A stretch of DNA of 64,000 nt from UBA5536 sp964592595 (GCA_964592595.1 CAZQFH010000007.1:41528-105527), one strand, 5' to 3'; numbered from the stretch's first letter, positions 43,899-53,703 are shown. Program-made: numbers and translations. Notes: a model not told the origin generated them from the letters alone.

Positions 43899-44954
43899 TC
43901 AGATGATTTTTTGCAGCGACTTACGGTCAGCTTTGCCGCTGGCAAGGATTGGCATGGATGCAATAAAAAACAATTGTCGGGGTATTTCGGCAGGTTCCAA
44001 AAGCTGTTCCAAGAGTTGCCAATAAGCGAAAATTTGAGAAGTAACAGCTTGGTCTTCAACAACCAGAACAGCTATTTCCCCTGCAGTTTCGTGTGCTTTC
44101 CCAATTACAACAAAAGGTTTGTGCAAGTGCTGCGAAAGCTTTTGCTCCACCAATTGAGGATGAATTTTTAGTCCGGCACTGATGATTACTTCATCCCAGC
44201 GCCCTAATACCCTGAAGCTTTGATCGGCTTGTAGGTGTACGAGATCATTGGTGATCAGTCTTTTAATACCAAGTGCCTCGGCTTTAATAACTAAACAAGA
44301 TCTTTTGTCTTGTTGTAATTGAATTCCGGGGAGGGGTTTAAAATAGGTTTTCGTATCACCATTTAATTTTCGCAGGGCAATATGACTCATGGTTTCAGTC
44401 ATGCCGTAGGTGTGATAAAAATCAGTGTTAAAGGGGAGGAGTTGTTTTTGCAGTGTAAGCGGAATGGCGCTTCCGCCTATAATGATGGTTTTGAAGAGTC
44501 CTAATTTTTCAGGATTTTGTTGCACGATATTAGCCAGTTGCATGGGAATCATTGCCGAGAAATCAATTTTTTCGACGAGGTCTTTAACCGGATTGCTGTC
44601 GGTTTTGCCCAGTATTAGATTCATGCCCCAAACCAAAGCTCTTACAATCATCATTTTGCCGGCAATGAAATTTGGCGACAAACAAAGCAAGCTGTTCATT
44701 TTTTTATGAAACTCAAAAAAGTTGCCTGTTATTTTGGCACTTGCAACCAAGGCTTTTTTTTGAAGTTTTATAATTTTAGGTGAACCAGTTGATCCTGAAG
44801 TTTGTTGTGTGATGGTTTTCTCTTTGTTGAACCAGATTTGCAGGAATTCCAGCACCTCCTGGCTTAGTGCAGAAGGGAAATCCTCTGTCAGATTTTGGAT
44901 GGAGCGCTGCGAATATACTTTTCCGTTGATCTTTATCTGGTCGTAAGTTTTCAT
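43899..44954 (-). CDS. menE: o-Succinylbenzoate-CoA ligase (AMP-binding)
   Basis: A 351-residue adenylate-forming ligase that activates o-succinylbenzoate with CoA. It shows the phosphate loop QQTSGSTGSPKIIKLQKKAL, GGSAIPL, the YHTYGMTETMSHIAL motif, GRWDEVIISAGLKIHPQLVEQKL, and the C-terminal lysine region SGKADRKSLQKI. It is much shorter than typical MenE (about 450-550), with a shortened N-terminal domain, as seen in other Bacteroidota. Its start overlaps the menC stop by 4 nt. Last gene of the men operon. Confidence 0.9.
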   Translation of the reverse strand: MKTYDQIKINGKVYSQRSIQNLTEDFPSALSQEVLEFLQIWFNKEKTITQQTSGSTGSPKIIKLQKKALVASAKITGNFFEFHKKMNSLLCLSPNFIAGKMMIVRALVWGMNLILGKTDSNPVKDLVEKIDFSAMIPMQLANIVQQNPEKLGLFKTIIIGGSAIPLTLQKQLLPFNTDFYHTYGMTETMSHIALRKLNGDTKTYFKPLPGIQLQQDKRSCLVIKAEALGIKRLITNDLVHLQADQSFRVLGRWDEVIISAGLKIHPQLVEQKLSQHLHKPFVVIGKAHETAGEIAVLVVEDQAVTSQIFAYWQLLEQLLEPAEIPRQLFFIASMPILASGKADRKSLQKII

Positions 44955-46000
44955 CTGCCGTAACTATTTTGCCAGCTAATTTTTGGGTTATAGTAAAGCT
45001 TGGCTTCTCTGATTTCGAGTGGTGAAGCGATATTGTTAGTATAGAGCTGACCTGTTCCCAAACCTTGCGGCATATCCGATTTTTTTTCGGAGACCCATTG
45101 CGCAATTGCATTCAAACCAATATTCGACTCCAGCGCTGACGTTGCCCACCAACCGATTTGGCGTTTTTTGGCAGCTGTAATCCATTCATTAGCAATTGAA
45201 AAACCTCCAAGCAAACTGGGTTTCAAAATAACATAGTGTGGTTTGATGGCATTGAGTAAATCGGCAATTTGAGTGTTTTTCACTCCAATTAATTCTTCGT
45301 CCAGCGCTATCGGGATCGGTGATTTTTGGCACAAGGCTGCCATGGCTTCTGCTTGTCCGGCTTTGATGGGTTGTTCAATAGAATGGATATTATAATCAGC
45401 AAGTCTGTTAAGTTTTTGCAGGGCATCCTCCACAGCGAATGCTCCATTGGCATCCAGACGGATTTCGATTGATTGCGGACTGAATTGACTTCTAAGTTGT
45501 TGGATCAATACAATTTCTTGTTCAAAATCAATCGCGCCTACTTTAATTTTGATGCAATTAAAACCCGCTTCGAGCTTTTCGAGAATCTGATTATGCATAA
45601 AATCGGGATCGCCCATCCAGATCAGGCCATTGATAGGTATTCCTGTTTTTCCTTCGGTGAAAGTATTGGTATGAAAGATTTGTTTACCACCTTTTTGCAG
45701 GTCGGCCAGGGCTGTCTCGATGCCGAAACGAATGGCAGGAAATTGATCTCCTTTTGCTGCAATCCAGGCATGAAGATCATCGGGATTTTGGGATATAGTT
45801 TCCAGCTCTTTTGGGATTTCTTTTTCATTATCCAATGACAAGCCCGGAATGACACTTACTTCTCCTATGCCCCGCATAGCAGGATTTTCATCTGCCCAAA
45901 CCTGAAAAAACCAGGATGCTTTATGAAGAAGCACCCCACGTGAAGTACCTGCTGGGCGTTTGAAATGCAAAGGATAATAAAGGTAGTGTGCTTTTAACAT
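44951..46000 (-). CDS. menC: o-Succinylbenzoate synthase
   Basis: A 349-residue enolase-superfamily enzyme that dehydrates SHCHC to o-succinylbenzoate. It shows the lysine motif CIKIKVG, metal ligands in LDANGAF, IEQPIKAGQ and LDEELIG, and KPSLLGGFSIANEW. The frame opens at 46030, but MLKAHYLYYPLHFKRPAG at 46000 gives the conserved N-terminus and sits 1 nt after the menA stop. Overlaps menE by 4 nt. Confidence 0.92.
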   Translation of the reverse strand: MLKAHYLYYPLHFKRPAGTSRGVLLHKASWFFQVWADENPAMRGIGEVSVIPGLSLDNEKEIPKELETISQNPDDLHAWIAAKGDQFPAIRFGIETALADLQKGGKQIFHTNTFTEGKTGIPINGLIWMGDPDFMHNQILEKLEAGFNCIKIKVGAIDFEQEIVLIQQLRSQFSPQSIEIRLDANGAFAVEDALQKLNRLADYNIHSIEQPIKAGQAEAMAALCQKSPIPIALDEELIGVKNTQIADLLNAIKPHYVILKPSLLGGFSIANEWITAAKKRQIGWWATSALESNIGLNAIAQWVSEKKSDMPQGLGTGQLYTNNIASPLEIREAKLYYNPKISWQNSYGR

Positions 46001-46001
46001 T

Positions 46002-46901
46002 TTAAAATTGTATTCCCATGCCGTAAACAAAGGTAAGCAGCAAGGTTTTGAGTGCCAGTTTTTTCAAATAGGGGTCGAGGGCAGCGGTGTTTTTTAGTTG
46101 TCGTATTTTATACAAATCGCTAAAAAAAAGCGGAAGCAAAAGGAGAAAAATATAGGCTGGCCAGTTCGTCTCCAAGATAAGATTAAAAATCAGAAGCATT
46201 AAAAAAGGAATACTCGTAAGCGCAGCATGATAGATGATTGCTCCGTCAACGCCGAGTTTTACAGCCAGGGTTCGTTTGCCCTTTAACTTGTCATTGGTAT
46301 AGTCGCGAATATTATTCAGGTTGAGCACACCCGTGCTGAGTAATCCCATTGCTATTGCAGGAAGCAAAACAATCCATTTCCAGCTGTTTGTAGCCAGGTA
46401 AAATGTACCTGCAACAGCAACCAGACCAAAGAATAAGAAGACAAAAAAATCGCCTAATCCGGCATATCCATAAGGATTTTTACCGGTTGTATATTTGATG
46501 GCAGCAAGTATGGCTGCTATTCCTAACAGAATAAATAACAGTGTTTCAACAACAGGGAGATTCACAAAGAATATTAATAACACCATTCCGCTAACAAATG
46601 AAAGCAGTGAAAAGATCAACATGGCCAATCTCATTTCTTTGGCGGTTATTTCACCAGATTGCACAGTTCTTCTGGGGCCTAAACGATTTTCATCATCAAT
46701 GCCTTTGCTAAAATCTCCATAGTCGTTGGCAAAGTTTGACAGGATTTGTAGCAAAAGCGTAGTTAGTACTGCCATCAGCACAGCCTGCAGGTTAAAGGTT
46801 TTATGTGTTGAAGCAACAAAGCCACCCATAGCGATGCTTGCCAATGCCAGTGGAAGTGTACGCAAACGTGCTGCTTTAACCCATGATTTGAAGCTTGCCA
46901 T
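46002..46901 (-). CDS. menA: 1,4-Dihydroxy-2-naphthoate polyprenyltransferase
   Basis: A 299-residue inner-membrane UbiA-family prenyltransferase with about eight hydrophobic helices. The first Asp-rich motif is NFANDYGDFSKGID and the second is DYTNDKLKGKRTLAV. It adds the isoprenoid tail to DHNA to make demethylmenaquinone. It starts 3 nt after menB in the same operon. Confidence 0.95.
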   Translation of the reverse strand: MASFKSWVKAARLRTLPLALASIAMGGFVASTHKTFNLQAVLMAVLTTLLLQILSNFANDYGDFSKGIDDENRLGPRRTVQSGEITAKEMRLAMLIFSLLSFVSGMVLLIFFVNLPVVETLLFILLGIAAILAAIKYTTGKNPYGYAGLGDFFVFLFFGLVAVAGTFYLATNSWKWIVLLPAIAMGLLSTGVLNLNNIRDYTNDKLKGKRTLAVKLGVDGAIIYHAALTSIPFLMLLIFNLILETNWPAYIFLLLLPLFFSDLYKIRQLKNTAALDPYLKKLALKTLLLTFVYGMGIQF

Positions 46902-46904
46902 TTT

Positions 46905-47729
46905 TTAAGGGAACTTAGGATATTTATGGAAATCCGGATCACGTTTTTCCAGAAAAGCATGTTTTCCTTCCTGGGCTTCTTCGGTGAGGTAATAAAGCAG
47001 TGTGGCATTACCGGCAAACTCCTGCAGACCAACCTGCCCATCGAGTTCGGCATTCAGCCCGAGTTTGATCATGCGCAAAGCCATCGGGCTGCGTTTCATC
47101 ATGATTTCGCACCATTCCACAGTGGCATCCTCAAGATTTTCGAGCGGAACAACTTTATTTACCAAACCCATTTCAAGGGCTTCTTTAGCTGAGTAAAACT
47201 GATTGAGAAACCAGATTTCGCGGGCCTTTTTCTGCCCCACGATGCTGGCCAGGTAACTGCTGCCCAAACCGGCATCAAAACTACCAACTTTAGGGCCAAC
47301 CTGCCCGAAACGAGCATTTTCGGAAGCAACTGTCAAATCGCAAATTACATGGAGAACATGGCCACCGCCCACGGCCCAGCCGTTCACCATGGCGATAACA
47401 GGTTTGGGCATCGATCGAATTTTTCGCTGCACATCAAGTACATTGAGTCGTGGAATGCCTTGTTCGTCAATATATCCACCCTCACCTTTCACCTGTTGGT
47501 CGCCGCCGCTACAGAAAGCTTTATCGCCTTCTCCAGTCAAAATGATCATGTAAATGTCTTGATTTTCGCGGCAGATATCCAAAGCATCAGCCATCTCAAA
47601 AGTGGTTGTCGGCCTGAAGGCATTATGTACTTCAGGTCTGTTAATGGTAATTTTTGCAATGTGATTCCAGGCTTCGAAGCGGATATCTTTATACGCTTTG
47701 AGGGGTTTCCAGTTTCTTTTTTGTTCCAT
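46905..47729 (-). CDS. menB: 1,4-Dihydroxy-2-naphthoyl-CoA synthase
   Basis: A 274-residue crotonase-fold enzyme that cyclises o-succinylbenzoyl-CoA to DHNA-CoA. It shows EVHNAFRPTTTFEMADAL, FCSGGDQQVKGEGGYIDEQ (the MenB-specific SGGDQ motif), AVGGGHVLHVICDLTVASENARFGQ, and a C-terminal FLEKRDPDFHKYPKFP. The ATG at 47729 (MEQKRNWK) is preferred over 47756. An 87-nt gap separates it from menD. Confidence 0.95.
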   Translation of the reverse strand: MEQKRNWKPLKAYKDIRFEAWNHIAKITINRPEVHNAFRPTTTFEMADALDICRENQDIYMIILTGEGDKAFCSGGDQQVKGEGGYIDEQGIPRLNVLDVQRKIRSMPKPVIAMVNGWAVGGGHVLHVICDLTVASENARFGQVGPKVGSFDAGLGSSYLASIVGQKKAREIWFLNQFYSAKEALEMGLVNKVVPLENLEDATVEWCEIMMKRSPMALRMIKLGLNAELDGQVGLQEFAGNATLLYYLTEEAQEGKHAFLEKRDPDFHKYPKFP

Positions 47730-47816
47730 TGTTGAGCGGGTATTAGAAGAAAACAAGCAGCAGCAGTTTTTGTTCTGTTACTGGTAACTGCAAAAATAAC
47801 AAATGATGGCTTCCGA

Positions 47817-49505
47817 TTAAACTTTTGAGGTGCTGATAAAACGGAAATAGTGTATCAGCTGCTCCGAACTTACTTCGGGTGTGGTTTTTATTTCAAGGAT
47901 TATAGCACTTTTGGAAGGGCTGAAAAACTGAGGCAAAACATTTTTTAATTCACTGCTGTTGCTTGCCTCCAAGTAGCGAAGCCTGTTGAGTTCGGCAATA
48001 GGTTTGGCACTGGTTTGATGCCTTGCTTCAAAATAATTTTCGAGTAATCCGGTGTTTTTAGGCCCGTCAATGAATCGAAAAATGCCGCCTCCCTGGTTGT
48101 TGATTACGATCACCCTGAGTTGAGAAGAAAGGTGGTTGTTCCAGAAAGCATTGGAATCGTAAAAGAAAGCCAGATCGCCGGTAATCAACAAAGTGGGTTC
48201 GTTGTTGGCAAAGCAAGTGCCTGCTGCTGTTGAGGTGCAGCCATCTATGCCACTTGTTCCGCGGTTTGAGAAACATTTTATTTCCGATTCAAAATCAAAA
48301 AGCTGGGCATAGCGTACCGGAGTGCTATTGGCCAGATGAAGTGAATAATCCGGCGGGATGGCTTCGAAAATTTCATCAAACACGGTAATATCCGACCAGC
48401 TTGCCGTTTGGAGGAATTCGCGATGAAGTTTTTTTGAACATGCGCTGAGGCCATGCCATTTGGCGGCAAAATCGCCTGTGCCTTTTGGCGCTTCAGGCAC
48501 GAATGATTCCAGAAAGACTTCAGGATTCATTGGAAGCCCGATCGTTAAATGCTGATAAGTATCCATTTGAAAATCAACAGCATCAATATGCCAATGATTT
48601 TGGATTGCCGCCTGCCGGAGGAAGCTTTTTATCTTTTTCGATACCACATGTCCGCCAAAACTGATCAATAAATCGGGTTCGTAAGTATTTCTGTCAGAAC
48701 CGATAAGGGCAAGACAACGATCGATTGTTTGGATAAAATGGGGATGATTGAGGTTTGAAGTAGTTTCGGTGAGGATAACAACGGAAGGATCTGCTGCCAG
48801 CTTTTCGAGCCATTGCTTTGTTTGGTGGTCAGGATGTTGCTGCCCAACAAGAATCATTTTGCGCTTGCTTTGCTGCCATTCAGTTTTTAGTTTTTTGAGC
48901 AGCGAAAGTGGTAGTGAATGGTTTACAAAGCTTGTCTCTATCAATTTGGGCTGGTGATCACTTTCCAGCTGAAAACCATACAGTGGTTCTGTAAAAGGCA
49001 GGTTGATGTGAACAGGTCCAGGTTGCGGAAATATTGTCGCGTTGAGTGCCTCTGAAATCAGGCGGTCGTTATACCATAAATCATCGCTCGAATTGATGCT
49101 TTCGGGCAACTCAAAACTAGCCTTTACATAGTTTTTAAATACTTCTTTTTGCCTGATAGTTTGCCCATCGCCTTGATCAATCCATTCTACCGGACGGTCA
49201 GCAGTGAGCACCAACAGAGGAACTTTTTGGTAATATGCTTCAGCAACAGCAGGTGCATAGTTGAGTGCTGCCGAACCGGAAGTGCAAACAATGGCTACAG
49301 GTTTTTGCAAGCTGAGTGCCATCCCCAGCGCAAAAAATGCCGCGCTGCGCTCATCTACAATCACGGGGCATTCAAAAAACGGATCATTACAAAACAGGCT
49401 CACAACCGGAGCATTCCGCGATCCAGGCGAAACAATAAGATGCTTGATGCCTCTGGCTTTCATGAGTTTGGCCAGGCTGAGTAATCCGGTTTGTGCGTTC
49501 TTCAT
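47817..49505 (-). CDS. menD: 2-Succinyl-5-enolpyruvyl-6-hydroxy-3-cyclohexene-1-carboxylate synthase
   Basis: A 562-residue ThDP-dependent enzyme that joins isochorismate and 2-oxoglutarate to give SEPHCHC. It shows SPGSRNAPVVSLFCN, DERSAAFFALGMALSLQKPVAIVCTSGSA in part, the ThDP-binding GDLAFFYDSNAFWNN, and VINNQGGGIFRFIDGP. Full length. Preceded by menF with an 17-nt gap in the same operon. Confidence 0.95.
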   Translation of the reverse strand: MKNAQTGLLSLAKLMKARGIKHLIVSPGSRNAPVVSLFCNDPFFECPVIVDERSAAFFALGMALSLQKPVAIVCTSGSAALNYAPAVAEAYYQKVPLLVLTADRPVEWIDQGDGQTIRQKEVFKNYVKASFELPESINSSDDLWYNDRLISEALNATIFPQPGPVHINLPFTEPLYGFQLESDHQPKLIETSFVNHSLPLSLLKKLKTEWQQSKRKMILVGQQHPDHQTKQWLEKLAADPSVVILTETTSNLNHPHFIQTIDRCLALIGSDRNTYEPDLLISFGGHVVSKKIKSFLRQAAIQNHWHIDAVDFQMDTYQHLTIGLPMNPEVFLESFVPEAPKGTGDFAAKWHGLSACSKKLHREFLQTASWSDITVFDEIFEAIPPDYSLHLANSTPVRYAQLFDFESEIKCFSNRGTSGIDGCTSTAAGTCFANNEPTLLITGDLAFFYDSNAFWNNHLSSQLRVIVINNQGGGIFRFIDGPKNTGLLENYFEARHQTSAKPIAELNRLRYLEASNSSELKNVLPQFFSPSKSAIILEIKTTPEVSSEQLIHYFRFISTSKV

Positions 49506-49522
49506 GGGGCAAAGGTCAGGAT

Positions 49523-50599
49523 TTATTTCGAAAAAACCGCTAACATGGTTTGTGCTTTCAATTCTGTTTCATCCCATTCGTTATCAGGATCGGAATCAGC
49601 CGTGAGACCTCCGCCTACATAAATATAAGCCTGATTATTCAAAACTTGCATGCATCTTAGGTTTACAAACAGTTTGGTATTTCCTGCCTGCTCAACTGTA
49701 CCCAGAAATCCTGTGTAATAAGCTCTTTCGTGAGTTTCATTTTTTGTGATGAGCCTTCTCGCAGTATGTTTGGGTTGTCCGCAAACTGCCGGAGTTGGGT
49801 GCAATGCCCTTGCTAAAGCTAAGGGAGATTTTTTTTGGGGTAAGGCAAACAGAAAGTGATTAACCAGGTGAACAATTTGCCCTGCAGTTTTAGTTTTTAG
49901 CTCACTGCGATGCAGCCATTTAACCTGAAATTGCTGCAATATTTCCAGAATATTCCGGCTTACATAGGCTTGTTCGTCTAGCTCTTTCTGTTTCCATTCA
50001 TAGCTTTCTCCGGTTTTATTTTGTTTGGCTTGTGTGCCTGCCAGCGCCATTGTTTCTCCCACACCATTGGCATAGCTCACTAAAACTTCAGGCGTAGCAC
50101 CCATCCAAAAATGATTGGTATCAAGCGTAATGAAATACACAAAGGCTTCCGGATATTTTTCACATAATCGTGCATAATGTGTCGTCCAATCGTAATTTGA
50201 AGGAACATCTTTAGAAATTACCCGCGAAAAAACAATTTTGTCTAACCCGGATTGTTTCATACGATTAATCAGCTGACCAGCTTTTTCGAGATAGGCATCT
50301 TTTCCAATGACTTCGGCTTGTTGAATGCTCAGCTGCAGTTCACTTTTATTGGCTTTTGTTGTCTTGAAATCTTTCGTGGATGCGTAATCTTTGTAGTTAA
50401 GGTAAGCTAATTCAGGGAAGGTATCAGTTTCATTGAAAGGAGCCACAATAAAGGCATTTTTAAATGTGTTTTCATCAGCTTTTTGTTGCACAAAATCACC
50501 ATCGTAAAAAAGCTGCGGATCAATCTGACCCGGCAATCTGAAAGCAACGAAGCTTTGCTGATGCTTAAGAAGTTTATGAATCGCATCAAAAACAGTCAT
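49523..50599 (-). CDS. menF: Isochorismate synthase
   Basis: A 358-residue chorismate-utilising enzyme. It shows KIVFSRVISKDVP, FWMGATPEVLVSYANG, ALAGTQAKQ, LHPTPAVCGQPKHTARRLI, and RAYYTGFLGTVEQAGNTKLFVNLRCMQV. It converts chorismate to isochorismate, the entry step of menaquinone synthesis. The ATG at 50599 (MTVFDAIHKLLKHQQSF) is preferred over 50650, which would overlap the upstream thioesterase. It lies 5 nt after that gene. Confidence 0.93.
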   Translation of the reverse strand: MTVFDAIHKLLKHQQSFVAFRLPGQIDPQLFYDGDFVQQKADENTFKNAFIVAPFNETDTFPELAYLNYKDYASTKDFKTTKANKSELQLSIQQAEVIGKDAYLEKAGQLINRMKQSGLDKIVFSRVISKDVPSNYDWTTHYARLCEKYPEAFVYFITLDTNHFWMGATPEVLVSYANGVGETMALAGTQAKQNKTGESYEWKQKELDEQAYVSRNILEILQQFQVKWLHRSELKTKTAGQIVHLVNHFLFALPQKKSPLALARALHPTPAVCGQPKHTARRLITKNETHERAYYTGFLGTVEQAGNTKLFVNLRCMQVLNNQAYIYVGGGLTADSDPDNEWDETELKAQTMLAVFSK

Positions 50600-50604
50600 G
50601 CTGC

Positions 50605-51033
50605 TCACTTTTTGTTGTTGCGTGGAAGTATGAAATTGGTGAGCCGACAACTTGAAACCAGTTGGCCATCTTCGTCTTTGATGTCAATGTTCCACAGGTG
50701 GGTGTTTTTTCCCTGATGAATGATTACAGCTTCTCCAATTACCCAGCCTTTGCGGCCGGCACGCACATGGTTGGCACTCATATGTGAACCCCGAACCTCA
50801 AATTCGTCGAGTCCTACCATAAATGCCGAACCCAGACTTCCAAGTGTTTCGGCCATTGCCAGGCTGCTTCCGCCGTGCAATATGCCCATGGGTTGCATGG
50901 TGTTTTCATTTACCGGCATTCTGGCTTTTACATAGCCCGATCGAATTTCCAGGTATTCAATGCCTAGCTGTGCCATCAATGTATTGGCGTTCATTTTGTT
51001 AAGCTCTTCGAGGCTTGTGTTTGAATTGATCAT
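50605..51033 (-). CDS. menI: Hotdog-fold thioesterase, probable DHNA-CoA thioesterase
   Basis: A 142-residue PaaI/YdiI-type thioesterase: GILHGGSSLAMAETLGSLGSAFM (with catalytic Glu), SHMSANHVRAGRKGWVIGEAVIIHQGKNTHLWNIDIKDEDGQLVS. Its position inside the men operon, directly before menF, makes it the likely DHNA-CoA hydrolase (MenI). The family also includes enterobactin and phenylacetyl thioesterases, so the assignment rests on context. Confidence 0.82.
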   Translation of the reverse strand: MINSNTSLEELNKMNANTLMAQLGIEYLEIRSGYVKARMPVNENTMQPMGILHGGSSLAMAETLGSLGSAFMVGLDEFEVRGSHMSANHVRAGRKGWVIGEAVIIHQGKNTHLWNIDIKDEDGQLVSSCRLTNFILPRNNKK

Positions 51034-51044
51034 TTTCGGCTTTA

Positions 51045-52583
51045 TTAAGTCCCCCAGGTTTCCCTGTCGAGGCTGCGGTAATTAATGGCTTCGGCCAGGT
51101 GTTCTGTTTTTATTTGCTCGCTTTGTTCCAGATCGGCTATGGTGCGCGAAACTTTTAAGATGCGGTCGTAGGCTCTGGCCGAGAGGCTTAATCTTTCCAT
51201 GGCGTTCTTCAAAAGTGCCCTGCCGGTATCGTCAATTTCGCAAACCTGATTCAGCAACTTGCTGCTCATCTGTGCATTGGCGTGAATAGTTGGGTTGTTG
51301 GCGAAACGCTGTTCCTGTATCTTTCGAGCCTGCATCACCCTTTCACGAATCAAATGACTTTCTTCTCCTTTTCTTCTTTCCGAAAGATCTTTAAAGGCAA
51401 CGGGAACAACTTCCACATGCAAGTCGATGCGATCCATGAGGGGGCCGGAAATTTTATTCAAGTATTTTTGAACCAATCCGGGTGCACACACGCAGGGCTG
51501 GTCAGGATGGTTGTAATAGCCACAGGGACAAGGATTCATGGCTGCAATCAGCATAAAGCTTGCCGGAAAATCTACTGAAATCCTGGCACGTGAAATGGTT
51601 ACTACCCGATCTTCCATGGGTTGACGCATCACCTCCAGCACGGAGCGTTTGAATTCTGGAAGCTCATCCAGAAAAAGCACGCCATTATGCGCGAGCGAAA
51701 TTTCTCCGGGCTGCGGATAAGTGCCACCACCAACCAGCCCTGCATCAGAGATTGTATGGTGCGGGCTGCGAAATGGCCGGGCAGAAACAAGCGAAGTATT
51801 TTGACCTAATATTCCTGATACGGAATGTATTTTGGTGGTCTCGAGAGCCTCTCCCAAACTTAGGGGAGGAAGGATGGAAGGGAGTCTTTTGGCCAGCATT
51901 GTTTTGCCCGAACCGGGAGGCCCGATCAGGATGACATTATGCCCGCCTGCAGCGGCAATTTCGAGTGCTCTTTTGATGTTTTCCTGTCCTTTTACATCAG
52001 AAAAATCAAATTCGTAGGGGTTACGTCCATTCAAAAAATCGTCCGAAATATTTGGTTTTGTGGCTTCAAGTGGTTTTTTACCGTTCAAAAAGTCAATAAC
52101 ATCCAGAATACTCGAAGCGCCGTAAACGTCAACCTGTTCAACTACTGCAGCTTCGGCAGCATTTTCGATCGGAAGGATCAAGCCTTTGAAACCTTCCTGC
52201 ATGGCTTTGATGGCAATGGGCAGGGCGCCTTTGATGGGTTTTAAACCTCCATCGAGCGATAATTCGCCCATGATGATAAACTCATCCAGCCGGCTGTGCT
52301 CCACCTGACCCGAAGCGGCCAGAATGCCAATGGCAATAGGCAGGTCATATGCCGAACCTTCCTTTCGGATATCGGCTGGCGCCATATTGATCACAATTTT
52401 TTGTTTGGGGTATTTGTAGCCCACATTGCTGAGCGCGGCCTCAATGCGTTGCTGGCTTTCTTTTACTGCACTATCAGGCAGGCCGACCAAAAAAAACTGA
52501 ATACCCTTGTCGATGTTTACCTCGATGGTGATGGGAATGGCTTCGATGCCAAAAAGTGCGCTTCCATATGTTTTTACAAGCAT
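51045..52583 (-). CDS. yifB: YifB/ComM family Mg-chelatase-like ATPase
   Basis: A 512-residue AAA+ protein: N-terminal ChlI/lon-S5-like domain (1-180), Walker A GPPGSGKTMLAKRLPSIL, Walker B GVLFLDELPEFKRSVLE, AAMNPCPCGYYNHPDQPC, and a C-terminal Mg-chelatase subunit. ComM is a branch-migration helicase in natural transformation of some bacteria; YifB proteins are widespread, and in this phylum the role is untested. The ATG at 52583 (MLVKTYGSALFGIEA) is preferred. Heads the run to the men genes (11-nt gap to the thioesterase). Confidence 0.93.
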   Translation of the reverse strand: MLVKTYGSALFGIEAIPITIEVNIDKGIQFFLVGLPDSAVKESQQRIEAALSNVGYKYPKQKIVINMAPADIRKEGSAYDLPIAIGILAASGQVEHSRLDEFIIMGELSLDGGLKPIKGALPIAIKAMQEGFKGLILPIENAAEAAVVEQVDVYGASSILDVIDFLNGKKPLEATKPNISDDFLNGRNPYEFDFSDVKGQENIKRALEIAAAGGHNVILIGPPGSGKTMLAKRLPSILPPLSLGEALETTKIHSVSGILGQNTSLVSARPFRSPHHTISDAGLVGGGTYPQPGEISLAHNGVLFLDELPEFKRSVLEVMRQPMEDRVVTISRARISVDFPASFMLIAAMNPCPCGYYNHPDQPCVCAPGLVQKYLNKISGPLMDRIDLHVEVVPVAFKDLSERRKGEESHLIRERVMQARKIQEQRFANNPTIHANAQMSSKLLNQVCEIDDTGRALLKNAMERLSLSARAYDRILKVSRTIADLEQSEQIKTEHLAEAINYRSLDRETWGT

Positions 52584-52670
52584 AACCGGTGAGTTGTTTA
52601 AACCTTGTTTGCACAAAAATACAGAATTAGCGCTTTCAAAACGCTAAAACTTCAAACAAGCTTGAGATTC

Positions 52671-53678
52671 TTATTTTCGAGCAGGTTTGTAGCGTGCCTC
52701 CATGAGTATGGTTTGCGCATCACGCTCTTCAATGAGTTTTCGGATACAAAAATTTAGGTGATTAATGGCATAGCTTCTTACCAGTTGTAATCCCATAAAC
52801 TCGCCTAATCTGGCAGGTGCTTCTGCCCCGAAATCCTGAGCAAAAGGCCCATCAGCAAAGAGTTTTTTGAATAAGTCGTAATTATTGGAGTAAAGTAGCT
52901 GATCACCAACCAGAAAAGCCCATATCTCGCCTTCGTGGGCTTTGGCCCATTCCAGTTGTTCAGGCTTGTAAAAAAGCAGTATTTCATCCGTTACCTGCGG
53001 CACAAGCGCCTCGATGAAAAGCAGTTTTTTGCCCGCCATCACCATCTCATCCAAAATGGTGGAAGCATTGGGCTGTGGTGGCAGGTAAGCATCATAAATG
53101 GCAGCTGCCAGGTCGCGCGCTATAAAATCGGGCTGCATGCCATAAGTAAGATACTTAGGAATAGCAAGTTGCGTATAAGCTTTTGTTTCGCTTCCCAAAT
53201 AATTGTCGAGCCCAATGGCGATGGCATCCTCTCCGGCAATTACAGGTATCTCGTGATTTACTCCTGAGATATAAGTATATGCTTGTGGCAGCGGAATGGC
53301 AGGGTAAAAATGTTCGAAATGCTGAAATACGGGAAGGAGTTCTTTTTCAAGCTGATTGTTGTTGGGGAAAACTTTGCGGGTTTGTTTGTTGAGGCTCAGC
53401 AAAAAAGTGTCGGTAACAAAGTCATAAATCTGTTTAATGTTTTCCGGATTGTTGAGGTCGGCAAGTAAAAACTGCGGAAACTCGGGTTGAAGCCTCATGA
53501 GTTCTTCTTTCAGCTTTGTGGTATCGGCTTCAAAAAGTGCTTGCCCATAGGCCTTTATTTCCAGCTTTTGTGTCTTGAGTTCTGAAGTGTCAAGGTCGAA
53601 CTTATCGCGGTAGCTGGTTTCGCAGGCGAAAAGTGATACAGCAATTAGTAATAAAACGAATAGTTTGTTGTGTTTCAT
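52671..53678 (-). CDS. gldB: Gliding motility lipoprotein GldB
   Basis: About 335 residues: a lipoprotein signal MKHNKLFVLLLIAVSLFAC with the lipobox Cys at residue 19, then the GldB/DUF2268-like body (QKLEIKAYGQALFEADTTKLK, ISGVNHEIPVIAGEDAIAIGLDNYLGSETKAY, FLYKPEQLEWAKAHEGEIWAFLV in part). GldB is required for gliding and type IX secretion in Flavobacterium; here it probably serves T9SS secretion, since other gld genes are not adjacent. The longer start at 53702 would put residues before the signal. Precedes yifB by 87 nt. Confidence 0.88.
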   Translation of the reverse strand: MKHNKLFVLLLIAVSLFACETSYRDKFDLDTSELKTQKLEIKAYGQALFEADTTKLKEELMRLQPEFPQFLLADLNNPENIKQIYDFVTDTFLLSLNKQTRKVFPNNNQLEKELLPVFQHFEHFYPAIPLPQAYTYISGVNHEIPVIAGEDAIAIGLDNYLGSETKAYTQLAIPKYLTYGMQPDFIARDLAAAIYDAYLPPQPNASTILDEMVMAGKKLLFIEALVPQVTDEILLFYKPEQLEWAKAHEGEIWAFLVGDQLLYSNNYDLFKKLFADGPFAQDFGAEAPARLGEFMGLQLVRSYAINHLNFCIRKLIEERDAQTILMEARYKPARK

Positions 53679-53703
53679 GAATTTAACTAAACATAGGGAC
53701 ATA

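Noticed and set aside
43899..44954. menE as a truncated pseudogene because it is short
   Set aside because: All AMP-binding motifs and the C-terminal lysine region are present and it is tightly linked to menC.
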